Assembly (NCBI GenBank): GCA_905221605.1
Contig: CAJNDS010002144.1
Coordinates: forward strand, 202,501 to 262,546
DNA from: Symbiodinium natans
Taxonomy: Eukaryota; Sar; Dinophyceae; Suessiales; Symbiodiniaceae
Direction: 5' to 3'
DNA length: 60,046 nt
The position numbers and the translations under genes were made by a program. Numbering within the stretch: the stretch's first letter is position 1; each line of letters starts with the position of its first letter. Positions 34,101 to 44,984 of this stretch are shown one piece after another. Under the pieces are notes generated by a model. That model had not been told where the DNA came from. It worked only from the letters and a program-made list of their open reading frames with translations, and did not search any database.

Positions 34101-34678
34101 GAACCCGATACCCTGGCCTTGCAGTATGCTTATTCATGCGTATGTGGGAAGGAAAGGAAGATGCAGACCCTGGCCTCTCTTTGCAGGCTTCCTCCCTCTC
34201 AGAGCTGCGAGAAGAACATAAGCGGCTCGTCTGAGCAGGGCTACTAGTAAGTTACTAGTAGGCTTGTCTGGCCTGAAAAGCCTGCAGGCAGACCCTTCAG
34301 CGGGTTTGAGTCGTGCTGGTGGGGGGTGTTTTCTCAGCCACGCGTGAGCATGGCCAGGATCGTGTCTCAGGGTCTCTTGGGTTCTATGCATGTCGATGCT
34401 CGTGGGCTCTGAGTTGGGCATGCCCGCGTGCAGCGCGCGCATCAGCTGTCCCAAGCCTGAGCGGGAGGCGGGAAGTCAGAACAGGAACGACTCCCTGGCA
34501 ACCATGTCTCATCACTTGCTTGTTTGCGCCTTTGGTTTGGGTTCTTCAGAACTTCAGCTCCTGGGACCCAGGCGATCGCTTGAAGCTGATGCGGTCTTCA
34601 GCCAGATTTCTGAAGCAGCGAAGCAGCTGGTGCTCCAACTGCTCAACCTGGATCAGGCCGAACTCAGGGTATATTAGA
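31194..34678 (+). CDS. Split Ser/Thr protein kinase gene
   Basis: Kinase subdomain motifs occur in the correct order on one strand, separated by intron-like DNA. They are GTVYVA of the glycine loop with VAVKISKRSK carrying the ATP-binding lysine (31194-31276, after a CTACTGCAG acceptor), PNITQVHQALASA (32416-32450), YVIMEYLDGPDLSDW of the hinge (about 32506-32575), EVHRHGFVHRDLKLDNF of the catalytic loop (32958-33010), ELKLVD before the Mg loop (about 33338-33355), CGTGPYLSPE of the activation segment (33538-33570), AFALLSGDLPF (33787-33820) and AAKQLVLQLLNLDQAELR (about 34611-34670). The HRDLK motif and C-lobe suit the Ca2+/calmodulin-dependent or CDPK-like group, but no EF-hand is seen. The phenylalanine and glycine of DFG were not found in frame, so an exon junction or decay is possible there. 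Confidence 0.75.
31276..31424 (+). repeat. TTTAGGG/TTTTAGGG array in a kinase intron
   Basis: About twenty units mixing TTTAGGG, TTTTAGGG and TTTAGGGG begin within a few bases of the VAVK exon's end, so the 5' part of this intron is essentially telomere-like repeat. Confidence 0.85.
31424..31831 (+). CDS. Unrecognised 135-codon open frame within the kinase span
   Basis: The frame starts directly after the telomere-like array and contains GFQQWDLEDVSFQGLWTFV with a balanced composition. It does not match any kinase subdomain and lies between the VAVK and PNITQVHQ exons. It may be an inserted exon, a nested gene or a chance frame. Confidence 0.3.
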   Translation: MGDSESHSHLAQSTWSHWQYSVLQLVPWLFPCSMVSVDGRTSLIWIDECEGFQQWDLEDVSFQGLWTFVTRVRMQSDAWVFMIHVSTEMYEAHAVMWGRLAEECMTNFHQIVLLDILDEVTMERVRQLALQSREL

Positions 34679-34679
34679 A

Positions 34680-35033
34680 CTTCGGGTTTAGGCTTTTGGT
34701 GTTGAGTCCTGATGTTCTGCTACCTGGGCCCTTTAAAGAGTGACCCAAAAGCATCCGACACCCGAAGCCACAGCTTTTTACGGCCCTTCTTCATTTTCGG
34801 CATTTTGACCGAGGTGGTCTGCTCTTTGCTGTAGCTTTGGGCTTGGTGAGTTGACGGATTGCTCTCTACAGAGCGGTGTACACAGTGTCTGCTACGTACC
34901 GTGTCCTGTCAGCAGTGGCCGTTCAGAGATTTGTTGCTCTCAGAGCGTTGCCTGTTGGAGATTTGCTGCTGGTTTGATCTGGAGCTGCTTGGCCAGCTTC
35001 TTGTACCTGGCTTTGTCTTGGTCTGACAGGACT
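34680..35033. other. Intergenic, nothing recognised
   Basis: One degenerate telomere word near 34684. A 113-codon plus-strand frame (34851-35192) runs into the repeat element and is not supported. Confidence 0.4.
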
Positions 35034-35482
35034 ATACCCCCCTTGGGATTTTTTTTATTTTTGCTTATATACAACCCAAGACTCTTGGGTTGTAAAGGGC
35101 ACGTATTTCGGAGGTCGGGCCGTTCCCGGACCGGACCCCCCCGCCCGCCGACCTCCCAAATACGTACCTTTTTTGGGTCTTTTTGGGCCTGAAAACGCCG
35201 TAAAGGGCACGTATTTCGGAGGTCGGGCCGGACTCTCCAAATGCATACCCTTCAGGGCCTAGGAATGTTTGGTCCTGGACTCAAATCCCTTCAGCCCAAC
35301 CCTGATTGGGGAATAGGAACCTTTTACGGTTCGGTTTCTATTTCGGTTCGGTTCGACGGTTCCGGTTTTAGTATTCGGTTCGCAGGTTCCGGTTCTGACG
35401 GTTCCGGTTCCACGGTTCGCGGTTCGGTTCCTTCGCTTCCTGCAAGAGGATATTAAACATATTATGTTCATTAAGGTTCTAA
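35034..35482 (+). mobile_element. Short dispersed repeat, copy split by an insertion
   Basis: The left half (35034-35080, CCCCCTTGGGATTT to CAACCCAAG) and the right half (35443-35482, CAAGAGGATATT to AAGGTTCTAAG) together match the intact unit at 28812-28885. A 362-bp segment lies between them, bounded by CAAG on both sides. Confidence 0.65.
35081..35442. mobile_element. 362-bp insertion with CAAG target-site-like duplication
   Basis: The segment contains AAGGGCACGTATTTCGGAGG twice and its approximate complement once, plus a GGTTCCGGTT/GGTTCGGTT-rich tract (35325-35435). It begins with CTTGGGTTGT, which pairs with the preceding ACAACCCAAG as a 10-bp hairpin with a 3-base loop. CAAG occurs at 35077-35080 and 35443-35446. 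No coding capacity is visible. Insertion is inferred from the intact copy at 28.8 kb. Confidence 0.55.
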
Positions 35483-35589
35483 GAGGGGAGTATAGAGGAA
35501 GGTTGAGCTCATACTACCACTACAGTGGCGGGTGGCAAAAATGTCGCTCCCACTGGCAAGGTGACCCAAGCTGCCTGAACCCCGAACCT

Positions 35590-36560
35590 CCAAGCCCTCA
35601 ACCCCTCAAAACAACCTGCAAAATCCCTAAACCCTAATTAAATACTAAGCACTAAACCCTAAACCCCAAGCCCTAATCCTCTTAGAACTCTTCGTGACCT
35701 CGGTGCACTTCAGCCCCTTTGGGTGGCCCAAAAGCATCGAGGCACCTTCTGCGCCCTAGAAGCCAACTCCCGGAAGCACTAAGGAGGGTTTAGGTCTCAG
35801 GGTTTAGGGTTTAGGGTTTAGGGTTTAGGGTTTTGGGATTAAGATTTCAGGCTACACCGTGGACTCTTATGCCTCGGGTCGCGAGGAATGGAAACCCCAA
35901 CAGGAACCATGGCCGGGGCACAGCTAAACCCTGAACCCTACGTATACTACTGCTTCTAAGTCCTACAAGCCCGGCAACTGCTTACCCTTTCGCCCGCAAA
36001 GCCTATAAGGCCCAAAAGCCTAGAAACTCTATGGACCTGTTAAGCCCCACAAACCCTGCCCTGTAAACCTTAAACCCTGTAATCCCTCCAAACCCCACAA
36101 ACCTTAGAAACCCCAAAAGCCACACAAACCCTATGAGCCCTATAAATCTTGTAAACCCTTCAAGCCCTACAAACCTCTTAAACCCCGTAAGCCCATGAGC
36201 CGATATGGGTATTTCCCACGATAGGGGTACCCCTTTGATGCCCCAAAATAGAGTAGAATCCCCAAAACAAACCTTACGGATGTAAGGAACCCCCAACATA
36301 AACCCCCAAATAGTAGGATCCCCTTAAACAGGGACCCCAATAAGGTACCCCGAATGTCAGCCCTCGGAGGAGAAGCGGCTGACGGTAGACCAAGCCCTTG
36401 AGCTCCTGGGACTTGTTGTGGATGTTTAGGGTTTAGGGTTTAGGGTTTAGGGTTTAGGATTTAGTGTTTAGGGTTTGGGCAAGGGCTTCTGGGGGAAAAG
36501 AGGGTGTTCAGGGGCAAGGGTTTGGGGGGAGAACGAAAGGGGTTTAGGGTAAAAGTTGAA
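35590..36560. repeat. Degenerate telomere-type and AAACCC-like repeats
   Basis: 35590-35680 has CCCTAAA forms, 35785-35845 TTTAGGG, 36010-36190 a degenerate array of CCCTATAAA/CCCTACAAA-like words, and 36420-36470 TTTAGGG. The Phe/Gly-rich minus-strand frame at 36003-36299 is a translation of the degenerate array and not a gene. Confidence 0.75.
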
Positions 36561-36829
36561 TAGCGCTGAAGCTAAGGTTAGCATTCAGATTTGCTTCAAG
36601 TGGCTTCGTCATAGGCGAAGTACACTTGCGGGCCCGGGGAAGGGCCAGTCACCTCCGGGGTCATGACTTGGAATTTTGGGGCATTTGCTCGCCTAAAGAG
36701 GCCCCAGTATGCATCCCGACAAGAACAGGCCCCCGTACCGGGCCAGAGTGTTACAAGGCTTAATCCTTAGCAGGGGTTCCATTTCTTGAAAGACGTGGCA
36801 GAGCATAAAGCAACGTTGAAGGACAACTT

Positions 36830-37110
36830 GGAGTTGCGGTTGGGATCTGTTTGGATCTTATTCCTGCAGATGAAATCCTTCCTGCGGCGCAGCCGTTCTC
36901 TGTTTTGTTTGTGCCTGACAGCTTTGGAGACATTGAGTTCAAGATGTAACGGATCAAGAGTTTGTCAATGTGCGTCAGTTTGTGCGCGCCCACTTGATGC
37001 CTGGTTTTGTTGTGTTGTTCGGTGTCCGACGTGAGCAATTTCACAAGTCATTCCGCCTGGTTCTTGGCCAAGGTTGGTGGAAGCAGAAGATGGTTGCCTG
37101 GCACAGGCAA
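36830..37110 (+). CDS. Exon-like blocks of an unrecognised protein
   Basis: Two adjacent blocks look coding. One reads PFSVLFVPDSFGDIEFKM (about 36893-36948) and ends at a stop or splice point. The next reads EFVNVRQFVRAHLMPGFVV (about 36968-37025), continuing to FGVRREQFHKSF. They lie upstream of the histidine-phosphatase exons and may belong to the same gene. Family unknown. Confidence 0.3.
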
Positions 37111-37399
37111 GGTCCAGGCAACAGCCCTTGCCAATCAGCCGCGTCCAGCGCGTCCGTAGCGAGTGCTGGAGCCGCTTCTTGGCCGTTTTGGGAGGGTTGC
37201 TCCTAGGTCCTAGGTGGAGGGGAACAGATCCAAGGGAGATGTCTCATGCTTGTGCTCGAGTAAGCAGAACTGATGCTGACATTGCATTTGGAATTTCAGA
37301 CTGAGGGGTCTGTCCCGACCTCAAGCCACCCGAGGCCGGGAGACATGTTTTTCCCGTCACTTCCCTCTTCTGATGTGTTGCAATGCGAGCACGGCGCAG

Positions 37400-37640
37400 A
37401 TGGCTGTCCCGATGAACGCGCAGGTGAAAACGTTGTACTTGGTGCGGCATGGTGAGGCAGCCGCTCAGCAGCAGTGCCACAGGCAGTTCGTGGAGTCTTC
37501 TTGGTAAAGGACACCGTCAGCATCGTCAGCATGGTCAGGTCCACAATATCAAGGAGAAGCAAGCGCAGCTGAGTGCCAAGCAGCAAGCGTTGTCCGATGG
37601 CCTCACACCAAGTTCTGGCGAGTTTCAGGCACTTCTGTGA
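37400..37640 (+). CDS. Histidine phosphatase (phosphoglycerate-mutase family) exons
   Basis: From ATG at 37400 the frame reads MAVPMNAQVKTLYLVRHGEA. The LVRHGEA core carries the Arg-His-Gly nucleophile motif of this superfamily, in which the histidine accepts a phosphate. The frame ends at 37505. A second block after a CAG acceptor (about 37539) reads VHNIKEKQA then ALSDGLTPSSGEFQALL, which fits the family's usual following segment (HN, then D-x-LT-x-G-x-QA). The short gap between blocks (35-46 bases) would be a very small intron or a frameshift. The catalytic C-terminal histidine region was not found, so the gene is partial or broken as seen. Substrate cannot be predicted. Confidence 0.55.
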
Positions 37641-38220
37641 TGCTCATGCCCTTTTTGTTGGGAAAAGTCTGAGATAAGCAGTGCCTGCGTCATCGCAATT
37701 TAGTGTGATTCTTGATGTTTCGCGCCCATAAACATTCTACTGTGCTTTTCCCATCTACAAGCAACGAGCAGCATGGCGTTTCTAAACATAGAGCTTTTCT
37801 TCTGCACGTGGCCGAAAGACCTAGGCCTCAGAGAAGTTGTGTGACCGCCCAATGAACATGAACCCTCCCTACGAAACAATACGCAGTCACGCGAATGGTG
37901 CAATTCCGGAACAGTACTGGAGGTGCCTTTAGGAGTTGTGAAGATAAGCTGGGTATAGGCTCAGGAAAATAATTGAACGTGGGCGGAGTGAATGGTGCCG
38001 CTCACACGTGTCAGAACGGAGCTATCAGACTGTCATGGCTGATCTGATTCGAGCAGGCACGTGTGGAAACTGCCAGGCGCCCCGGCTCGCAACAGAAGGT
38101 TGCAGGAGTATCGTTTGGTCATCTCCTTCTTCGGCAGCAAAGCATGGTAAAGTTTGAAGGAAGGAACTGCAGATCCCTAAGCATTCCCTAAGCCCTAATA
38201 CTAAACTCTAAACCCTAAGC

Positions 38221-38345
38221 GTGTTTTCTGGCAGGAAGCAGGTTCTGCAGGATGAGACTTTGCACGATGCCGCGCTGTCGCCCTCTGGAAAGATGCAGGC
38301 GTTGGATGCCCTGGCTGAGATCAAGCGGCTTACGATGCGACTGGC
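38221..38345 (+). CDS. Second phosphoglycerate-mutase-like exon
   Basis: After GTTTTCTGGCAG a block reads KQVLQDETLHDAALSPSG and then KMQALDALAEIKRL. The D-x-x-L-x-x-x-G-x-x-QA pattern matches the segment encoded at 37539-37640. One histidine-phosphatase domain needs this segment once, so this is either an exon of a second, tandem paralogue or a duplicated exon. No matching LVRHGE exon was found between the two. Confidence 0.4.
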
Positions 38346-38440
38346 TTCAAGTTGGACAATTTCCGTTCGAGCTGTTTTTTTTGGGGATCTTTTTGGGCGC
38401 CGGCAATGACCCCAAGCCCTACACCCTAAGCTGCCTTGTG

Positions 38441-38459
38441 TCCGTTGCCATTTTGGCTC
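38441..38459 (+). other. Dinoflagellate spliced-leader relic
   Basis: TCCGTTGCCATTTTGGCTC matches 18 of 19 bases of the 5' part of the dinoflagellate trans-spliced leader (consensus DCCGUAGCCAUUUUGGCUCAAG, from memory); the remaining CAAG end has decayed to CGAAG. It lies about 85 bases before the first ATG of the intronless 38.5-41.0 kb copy and on the same strand. A leader sequence encoded in the genome at a gene's 5' end is the known signature of mRNA copied back into DNA. Confidence 0.85.
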
Positions 38460-38544
38460 CGAAGGCGACACGGAGGCGTTTGCCGGCCGTGGTGTCACGA
38501 CAGCGAAAAAGGAATTGAACAAGTTTTAAAGAACGCTGAAGGGC

Positions 38545-41025
38545 ATGCCTCGCAACAAGGGATTTCCCCAGTTCGATCAGATCTACGCCCTCGGCACACA
38601 AATCAAGATGAGAGCTTTGATTTTCTACGGCCCGGGCGACCTCGCCGAAGAGTTCCGCTTCGCGCTCCTGGGCGTGCCGAAGTGGATGGAAGTTGGCATC
38701 TATGAGTGGCCAAGGACGCCTCGGCTACCTTACGCCGATGCTGGACCATGTGAAGGAGGGAGGTGAGTTCGAGGGTGCACCCTTTGCGTTCATCGGCAAG
38801 TCGGTGGGTTGTCAGCTGCTCACTTGGCTTGCGAAGACAATCCTGGTGAAGCATGGGATTGGCCCTTCCGCCGTGGTGGTCGTGGACCGCGCGCCGCCCC
38901 ACATCCCCTTGCTGAATGAACATGGCCAGTCAGAGCTGAAGTCGAACCCGGACCAGCTTGTCAAGGCCTTCAACCACGAAACCTTCGAGGAGGTGGATAA
39001 GAAGATGTGGGCAAAAGACCTCAGCTATGCCAACGAGACGCTTGACGCCCTCTACAACAACTTCGGCTGCCCCGTCATGGTCTTGAAAGGGCAGTTCGAC
39101 GAAGCCAGTGACACCTTCGGAAAGCAGAAGAGCAGGTTCAAGGCTGTGACCGTGAAGGTCAAGGGCTCGGACGATCGACTTGCCTGCAGAGTCTGAGACC
39201 ACCGTTAAGGAGATGCTGGCCGCGGTGGACAAGATGTTCAGCTACACGAGGGGTGCCAACCTCAAGTGCCTCTCCCCGGATGGCCGTGAGATCGCACCCG
39301 ACAGCACAGTTTCAGCTGTGATCGTGGTCGAAGGCCTGAAGGACTTGCAGCACCCACGCCACTCTTGGGAGCACCCGGTGGGTATCATTGGCGGCGGCTT
39401 CTATGGTGTGAAGCTGGGCATGGAGTACATGCTGCACAGGAACGAGAACATCGTGATTTTCGATGGACACGCTAGGGCAGTGGCGATGCATGGCACTGCT
39501 CAGCGACGAAGTACTCGCGATGCCAGACGGACTTCGGAGCCTTCAACCCGTGGTGGGGTCAGCAGTATTGCTACAGCGGGGACAAGGGCTACGGTTCCAA
39601 ACCCAAGTCCGGAGGCTCGTTCGACGGCCCTGGTGCACCTAAGGGTGGCTCGGGTGCAGGCACTGGGGGTGGACCACCACCCAGTCAGGGAACAGCTGCT
39701 GGACGCCATGCGCTACTGCATTGAGGAGTACGGCTTCACAAGGCACTGCAACTTTGAGATGGAGGTCTCCACCTTGAAGATTGTCGGAGATCCTGAAGCC
39801 GAAGTGACGAAGCTGGACAAGGCCAGCATCGAGCTCGCAGGCGGAGGGCATGGCGTCTACGGCACCACCGGAGCCGACGATGGCCGCATGAAGGATGCAC
39901 GAGCTTCGATCTTGAGCAATGGCGCCTTCGCTGTGGAGCTGGTGGAGAATGCCGCTGCCAAGGTTTACATCATCACTCGCCGGAAGAGCCTTCTTTGCCC
40001 ACGCCTGCCGTGTTGGTTCTGCCACCAGGGCCCAGACCCAATACTAGCCTGCCAGCTGCTGAACCATGGACTGCCAGCTCAAGCAAGGCAAAGCAGTCGC
40101 TTCGGCATTGGCGATGTCACCTTCCTACTATGGCCTTCTAAGAGTACCGTGTGGACCCCCCTGGCCAGCCCCTGGCGAAATGCAGCGCCCAAGACCTTTC
40201 ATGACCGCCGACGCTACAGGCATGGATGCCTTAAGCGCTTCACCACATTCTCCGCTGGCCCGAACGCTTGCGGCTTCGCGAAGCCGTGGTATTACATGCA
40301 CAATCACCCTGGGGAGTTCAGGGAGGCGGTCGCGCAAGGCATGATGAAGCTGCTGCCTGTGCACCAGAAGAGCGACACACACACAGCCGGACCAGCCCGT
40401 GTACATGACCAACGTGCAGTACGAGATGTGGGCTGGCGGCGTGTTTGCAAGCTATTTCCCAAACGCGGGCCGCGCTTTTGGCGACGAGGCGTCCTACAAG
40501 TACTCTCTACTCCACACGATGCACCCGGTGAACAAGTTCTACGAGTACTGCAAGGCAGACTGGGACAGGCACCAGAAGATGTTCCAGGAGAACTGCAAGG
40601 GCTGTGCGGACAAGAACGTGCCGTATCACTACACTTTGGACCACGTCAAAAGTTGGTTTGACGAGGACAACACGAAGTTGAACTGTCAGACATCGATGGA
40701 AGGCCCCAGCGAGTCGTTCAAAAAGAGCACCATCGACGTGTTCCAAAGGAGCGATGTGGCGCTGCAGCGCGAGCTCATTCCCAACTTGGTGAAGGAGTTC
40801 AAGCTGGTCCAGGTGAAAGACGGGGAAGATCCGTACACCCAAGTGCAGGCCGACAAGGCCTACGAGTTGAAGAAGCCCCTCACATCCTCCAACACCGACT
40901 CATGCGTGAACTTGGACGAGCAGCAAAGAAGTCTGTGGGAGGATCTGGTCGCGGATGGCTTCACGTGCCACATGGAGGATGTGCAGCTCAGCCCGCGCGT
41001 TGCAGGATGGGTCGTCTTGGGCTAA
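38545..41025 (+). pseudogene. Retroposed thioesterase / FAD monooxygenase copy, frameshifted
   Basis: The N-terminal part resembles a type II thioesterase: [18 protein letters not shown] (about 38608-38662), then [16 protein letters not shown] with a G-x-S-x-G nucleophile elbow, then [16 protein letters not shown]. The second part resembles a flavin-containing monooxygenase: HPVGIIGGGFYGVKLGMEYM with the G-x-G-x-x-G dinucleotide fold (about 39367-39430), [20 protein letters not shown] (39491 on), KVYIITRRKSLLCPR, FGIGDV. The tail (40399-41025) reads through to a stop. Successive pieces lie in different plus-strand frames with breaks near 38710, 39180, 39480, 39680, 40130 and 40390, yet join without intron-sized gaps. 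No introns plus the leader relic indicate a reinserted mRNA copy now decaying. Assembly indels could explain some breaks. Confidence 0.75.
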
Positions 41026-44000
41026 GATCGTTGGCCTCTTGGAGAAGCTCAAAGCCGAATTAGCTACATCCCCCAGTGGGATGTGCATGCATGAACTTTG
41101 AGGAGACTTGTCTGTATGTTGTGCTTCCTTGTCATGGCCCCTTGTGCGTTGTCGATCAATGCTCGCTTTGCTGGGCTATAGACTACCTGAAAAACTTGTG
41201 TGGATGTGTGTATATGTATGGAGGTTGAGATACCAGGGAAACAGAGTGTGAAGGAGGACATACACATCCGTGGAAGATATAAAACCATGTGACCATGTGC
41301 AGTCCATCAGCTGCCAAAGCTTGCTCTTATTCTTGGCGGACGCACAACCTTCGCAGCTCTTTGCTGCGGGCACCATGCGTCAACGCACTCTACAACGGTG
41401 TACTCCTTCGAGTCGGGGGGCAGCAGCCGCACGGCAAAAGCATGTATACTTGCACCCTGTATACATATTTACATGAACGTGCCCTCGCGAACTGATTGAA
41501 GTTGCGAGGGTGCGTCGATGTGCCGTTGAAGCTTGATTCCCTCGTATGGACCTTGCGGAGCTGATGATGTGGTAGTATGTGCAGTGCAGGTGGCAGCAAA
41601 ACTGCTTCGTGCGAGCGTGAGCGTCGAAAACCGAAACCCTAAACCCGCATGTGATCCGATACATGCATGATTTTTGATAGCTCGCCTCCCCAAGGCAGAG
41701 CTACCCGCAGCCAACTGCCATCTACGTCTCGCCACTGCAGCGGACTCTTCAAACGGCGGCGATCCTCTTTCCAGAGCATCCGGGCATTCACGAAGCTCAG
41801 CTGCATGCAGAACTTTCGTTTCGGCCTGGGCAGAAACTGTGAGTGAGAACCTGGAGAAGAGGAGTAATCATTTGTAGTGTTGTTTTATGATTAGAATATA
41901 TAACATATGGTTACATACCAAGACTAGTGTCAAATCAATTGGACTGGAGCAGTCTCAGCAGGTTCGCGAAGAACTCCGCGAGCGTCGGACAGGTTTGCCT
42001 TGCGATGAACGCCAGCGGGCCGACCAAGTCGCCATGCGACACACCTTCAACTTCATGTCTTTCGAGCCTCGGTTTCCTTGGATTTTTGTTTTGCTTTTTG
42101 GGCTTGTTGGCCAACGGCAGAGACCTTTCAGTGGCCAGTTTAGAGAAGGCTTGTGCGTATGCCAGCGTCTGCTCGTGCCAATCAGTCGCACCCAAGGACG
42201 AGTTGCGCAGTCACGACCGGCACAACTCACGGCACGTGGAAGACGGAGAAGAGGACATGGCGGCGCAGAGGGTTCCAAGTCAAGCTACGAAGAATTGGCA
42301 AAGAATCATGACGCCAGATGACCTTGGTTGAGATGTGCTCGATGCTATTGACTGATGCTCGATACCAAAGCCCCTTGCGGTGCCTAAGTTCTTGAAACAC
42401 ACGAACGAAACAACGTTGGAAGATGCGTTTGTAAGAGCACCCATTGGTTCCACTAGGTCGTTAGGCAGTTTTCATTGTGAACGATCGTGCTTCACTGCCG
42501 ACCCAAGCCTCCGCTATGTTAGTACACGCACCCCTCGATGCAGAAGGGCCTCGTATTCGTTCTACAATTGCGGGACGGAACAATCCCAGTGCCCCCCTTG
42601 AATCCTAGGTAGGATAAGGGGGACCCTTAAAAGGGAACCCTTCTGAACCCTCTTCTGGCCATTTCTGGCCCTCTTAAACAGGGACCTTATTGAGAGTATA
42701 CCCCCAAGGGTCCCCCTACTCCTACCCCCTCCTTGTTGCCCTGCAGGACAAGCATGAGCTGCGCTGCCGAACCGGTCTCATGGAGACCCTCCTCCGGGAG
42801 CAGGACATGGATCTCTGGCTTGTTTGCAGAAGTCTCGTTGAAGAAGCGACGTTCGCCCCCTCCTCTCCTGTTGAAGGCCGATACCTGCTTGGCTGTGGTG
42901 ACCCACAAGGGCTACCTGCAGCTCGGCGGCAGTTTGTTCAAGGATCGTTGCTTTTTGCGCGCGATGGAGCATAAGCAAAGGGTCGCTTGTAGGGAAGTTT
43001 CATCATCTCTTCTTCCAATTTCAAAAGCGGCTTCCCTCCCGCGTCCTGTGTTGAATCATGCGAGGTATGGAATGGGAAGGACTGGCAGCATGGGGTTGGT
43101 TTAGGAGGGTATAGGAGTTCAGGGCAAGAGCGCGGGTTCAAAAAGGGCAAGAGCCGAGAGGTAACCCCCAAAATCACTGTACACCAGAACACCACAGGCC
43201 TGCTAGCATGAATCCCTAAAAATAGCTCCGCCTAAGCCCCCAACCCCCAACCCTAGACCCTCAACCCTCAACCCTAAACGCCTAAACCCTCAACCCTAAA
43301 CCCTAAACCCTAAGGCGGGAGCTCGAGCGTGGGCGCCTTGGAGCGCCAGATGCCCGTGAGTTCGACAACTGTGAGGTGCGTGTCTACCAGGCCTTTCTGC
43401 GAACGAGATGTAGGGTAGCAGCATATTCGCATATGAATATATTATGATGATCTATCATTATAGTAGTATAATTGATAATTTTATGGCCCCTCTCCCCCCT
43501 CTCCCCTTCTCCCCCCTCTCCCTCCTTCCCCCCCGTCCATGCATCAGCCATCACGACATCCATATAACGAGGACTCTTCCCGAAGACCACCTCCGCTGAA
43601 AAACCCTCTGCCATCGGGAAAAGGCACAGAACGTGCGTCTAATCGGAAGTGCATTTGCCAAGTAGTAAGCGCAAAGGCTGCGCGAATTAGGAAAGTGCGT
43701 ACTGCACACATGTCCGTCGAAGTTCCTCAAATCCCGCAAAGCGCTCTTCACTTGCAATTCTAGACACTTCTCCCGGAATGTAGTCCCGGCTGATCCCCTT
43801 AGCTTCGAAGAAACATGTTTCCGCTCTTCTATTTTTGAGCCCACGATAGACCACGAATTCTTCGAGGTCACCAAAGCTAGCTCCTGGAGCATGCAGGAGT
43901 TTTTTCTACTGCCCTCTTGACTCTTGTCTTGGGCTTGGTGGACCACGGGGGGACCTTTGGCCGAGTATCTCAGGGATTCAAGGTCGCCTGCGGGGGGCCG

Positions 44001-44300
44001 CCCCCAAGAGAGGCCCACGTGTTGTATCGGATAACGTGGGGGGGGGACGCCCCCCCCCCCCCTTACCTTGACCGCCCCCCCTCCCACCCAAGGGCCTGCA
44101 GCTTATGTCGACATACTGCCCCCGACTTTCCGCAAGAAGTGTAACCCAACGCGCAAGCAAGTTCTGCCAGGCTATCTGAGCTTACAGGTTGCAAGTTTTT
44201 CGAAATTCGAATCCTTTGCTGCGGCATTTGCGCGTAAGCCCTGCCTGCCGAACCGGCGGGGCCCCGGGGCTTTCGCTCGCCCTGCTCTCAAGTTTCAGGG

Positions 44301-44337
<37 letters not shown>

Positions 44338-44980
44338 CATATGCTGCCCCCGCCAGAATCTACCTGTTCAGGTTTTGCATGTGTGATTGGATGACTAGGC
44401 TTCTCGGTTGTGCGAGTTGAACTTGAAATTGAATCATCATTCGGGGAGAGCCGAACATGATTAAGAAATCTAGTTCATCTAGCAGGTCTCTTTAGTTTGT
44501 GTCCAGTTGAAGGGCCACTACTGGGCTCCGAATGTATTCGTGTCGATGTGAAGTATGCAACCACCAAAATTCAATGGGGACCCTATCTACACTGGGCAAA
44601 ACCGTTTCAACAAGCACCTACTTCGTGTATACTCTGAACCTTACCTTCCGCCAAGCTGAGCATGCACAGAGTCAAAATGTTTTAATGGCAATTTCGAGGT
44701 CCAGTATATTTCTCAAAATGTTGTTGCGTTTTCTTAGGTGGCCGGTAGTACTGAACAAAAACAATGAGTGTTCTTTTCGAGCTGCCGCGTGCAGCATCGC
44801 GCACTACAAAAGCTTCCAACTCGGCCCCGATGCAATCCAGAGAGAGAGGCTATGCTCAGATTCTGCTCAGATTGCTAACAGCTGGAAGCTGGACAAAATT
44901 CATCACTAGCTGCTGCAGAACTACCTCCACGTGCTGGCAGTGGGGCAGCTTGGAAAGGCCAACCAAGCCGAAGCTAAAGT
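41026..44980. other. Gene-poor stretch with small repeats
   Basis: A 134-codon plus-strand frame (41927-42331) has protein-like composition but no recognised motif. 43225-43318 is a CCCTAAA/CCCTCAA array. 44300-44335 is a TA run. 44030-44095 is a G-run followed by a C-run that could pair. 42601-42720 shares the word CTTAAACAGGGACC with 36325-36340, hinting at another dispersed repeat. No gene is supported. Confidence 0.45.
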
Positions 44981-44984
44981 TCTA

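Noticed and set aside
36003-36299. Possible Phe/Gly-repeat protein on the minus strand
   Set aside because: Derived from degenerate CCCTA(C/T)AAA repeats.
32985-38365. 17-base identity AAGTTGGACAATTTCCG between 33.0 and 38.35 kb
   Set aside because: Close to chance expectation for a 60-kb window, and the flanks do not match.
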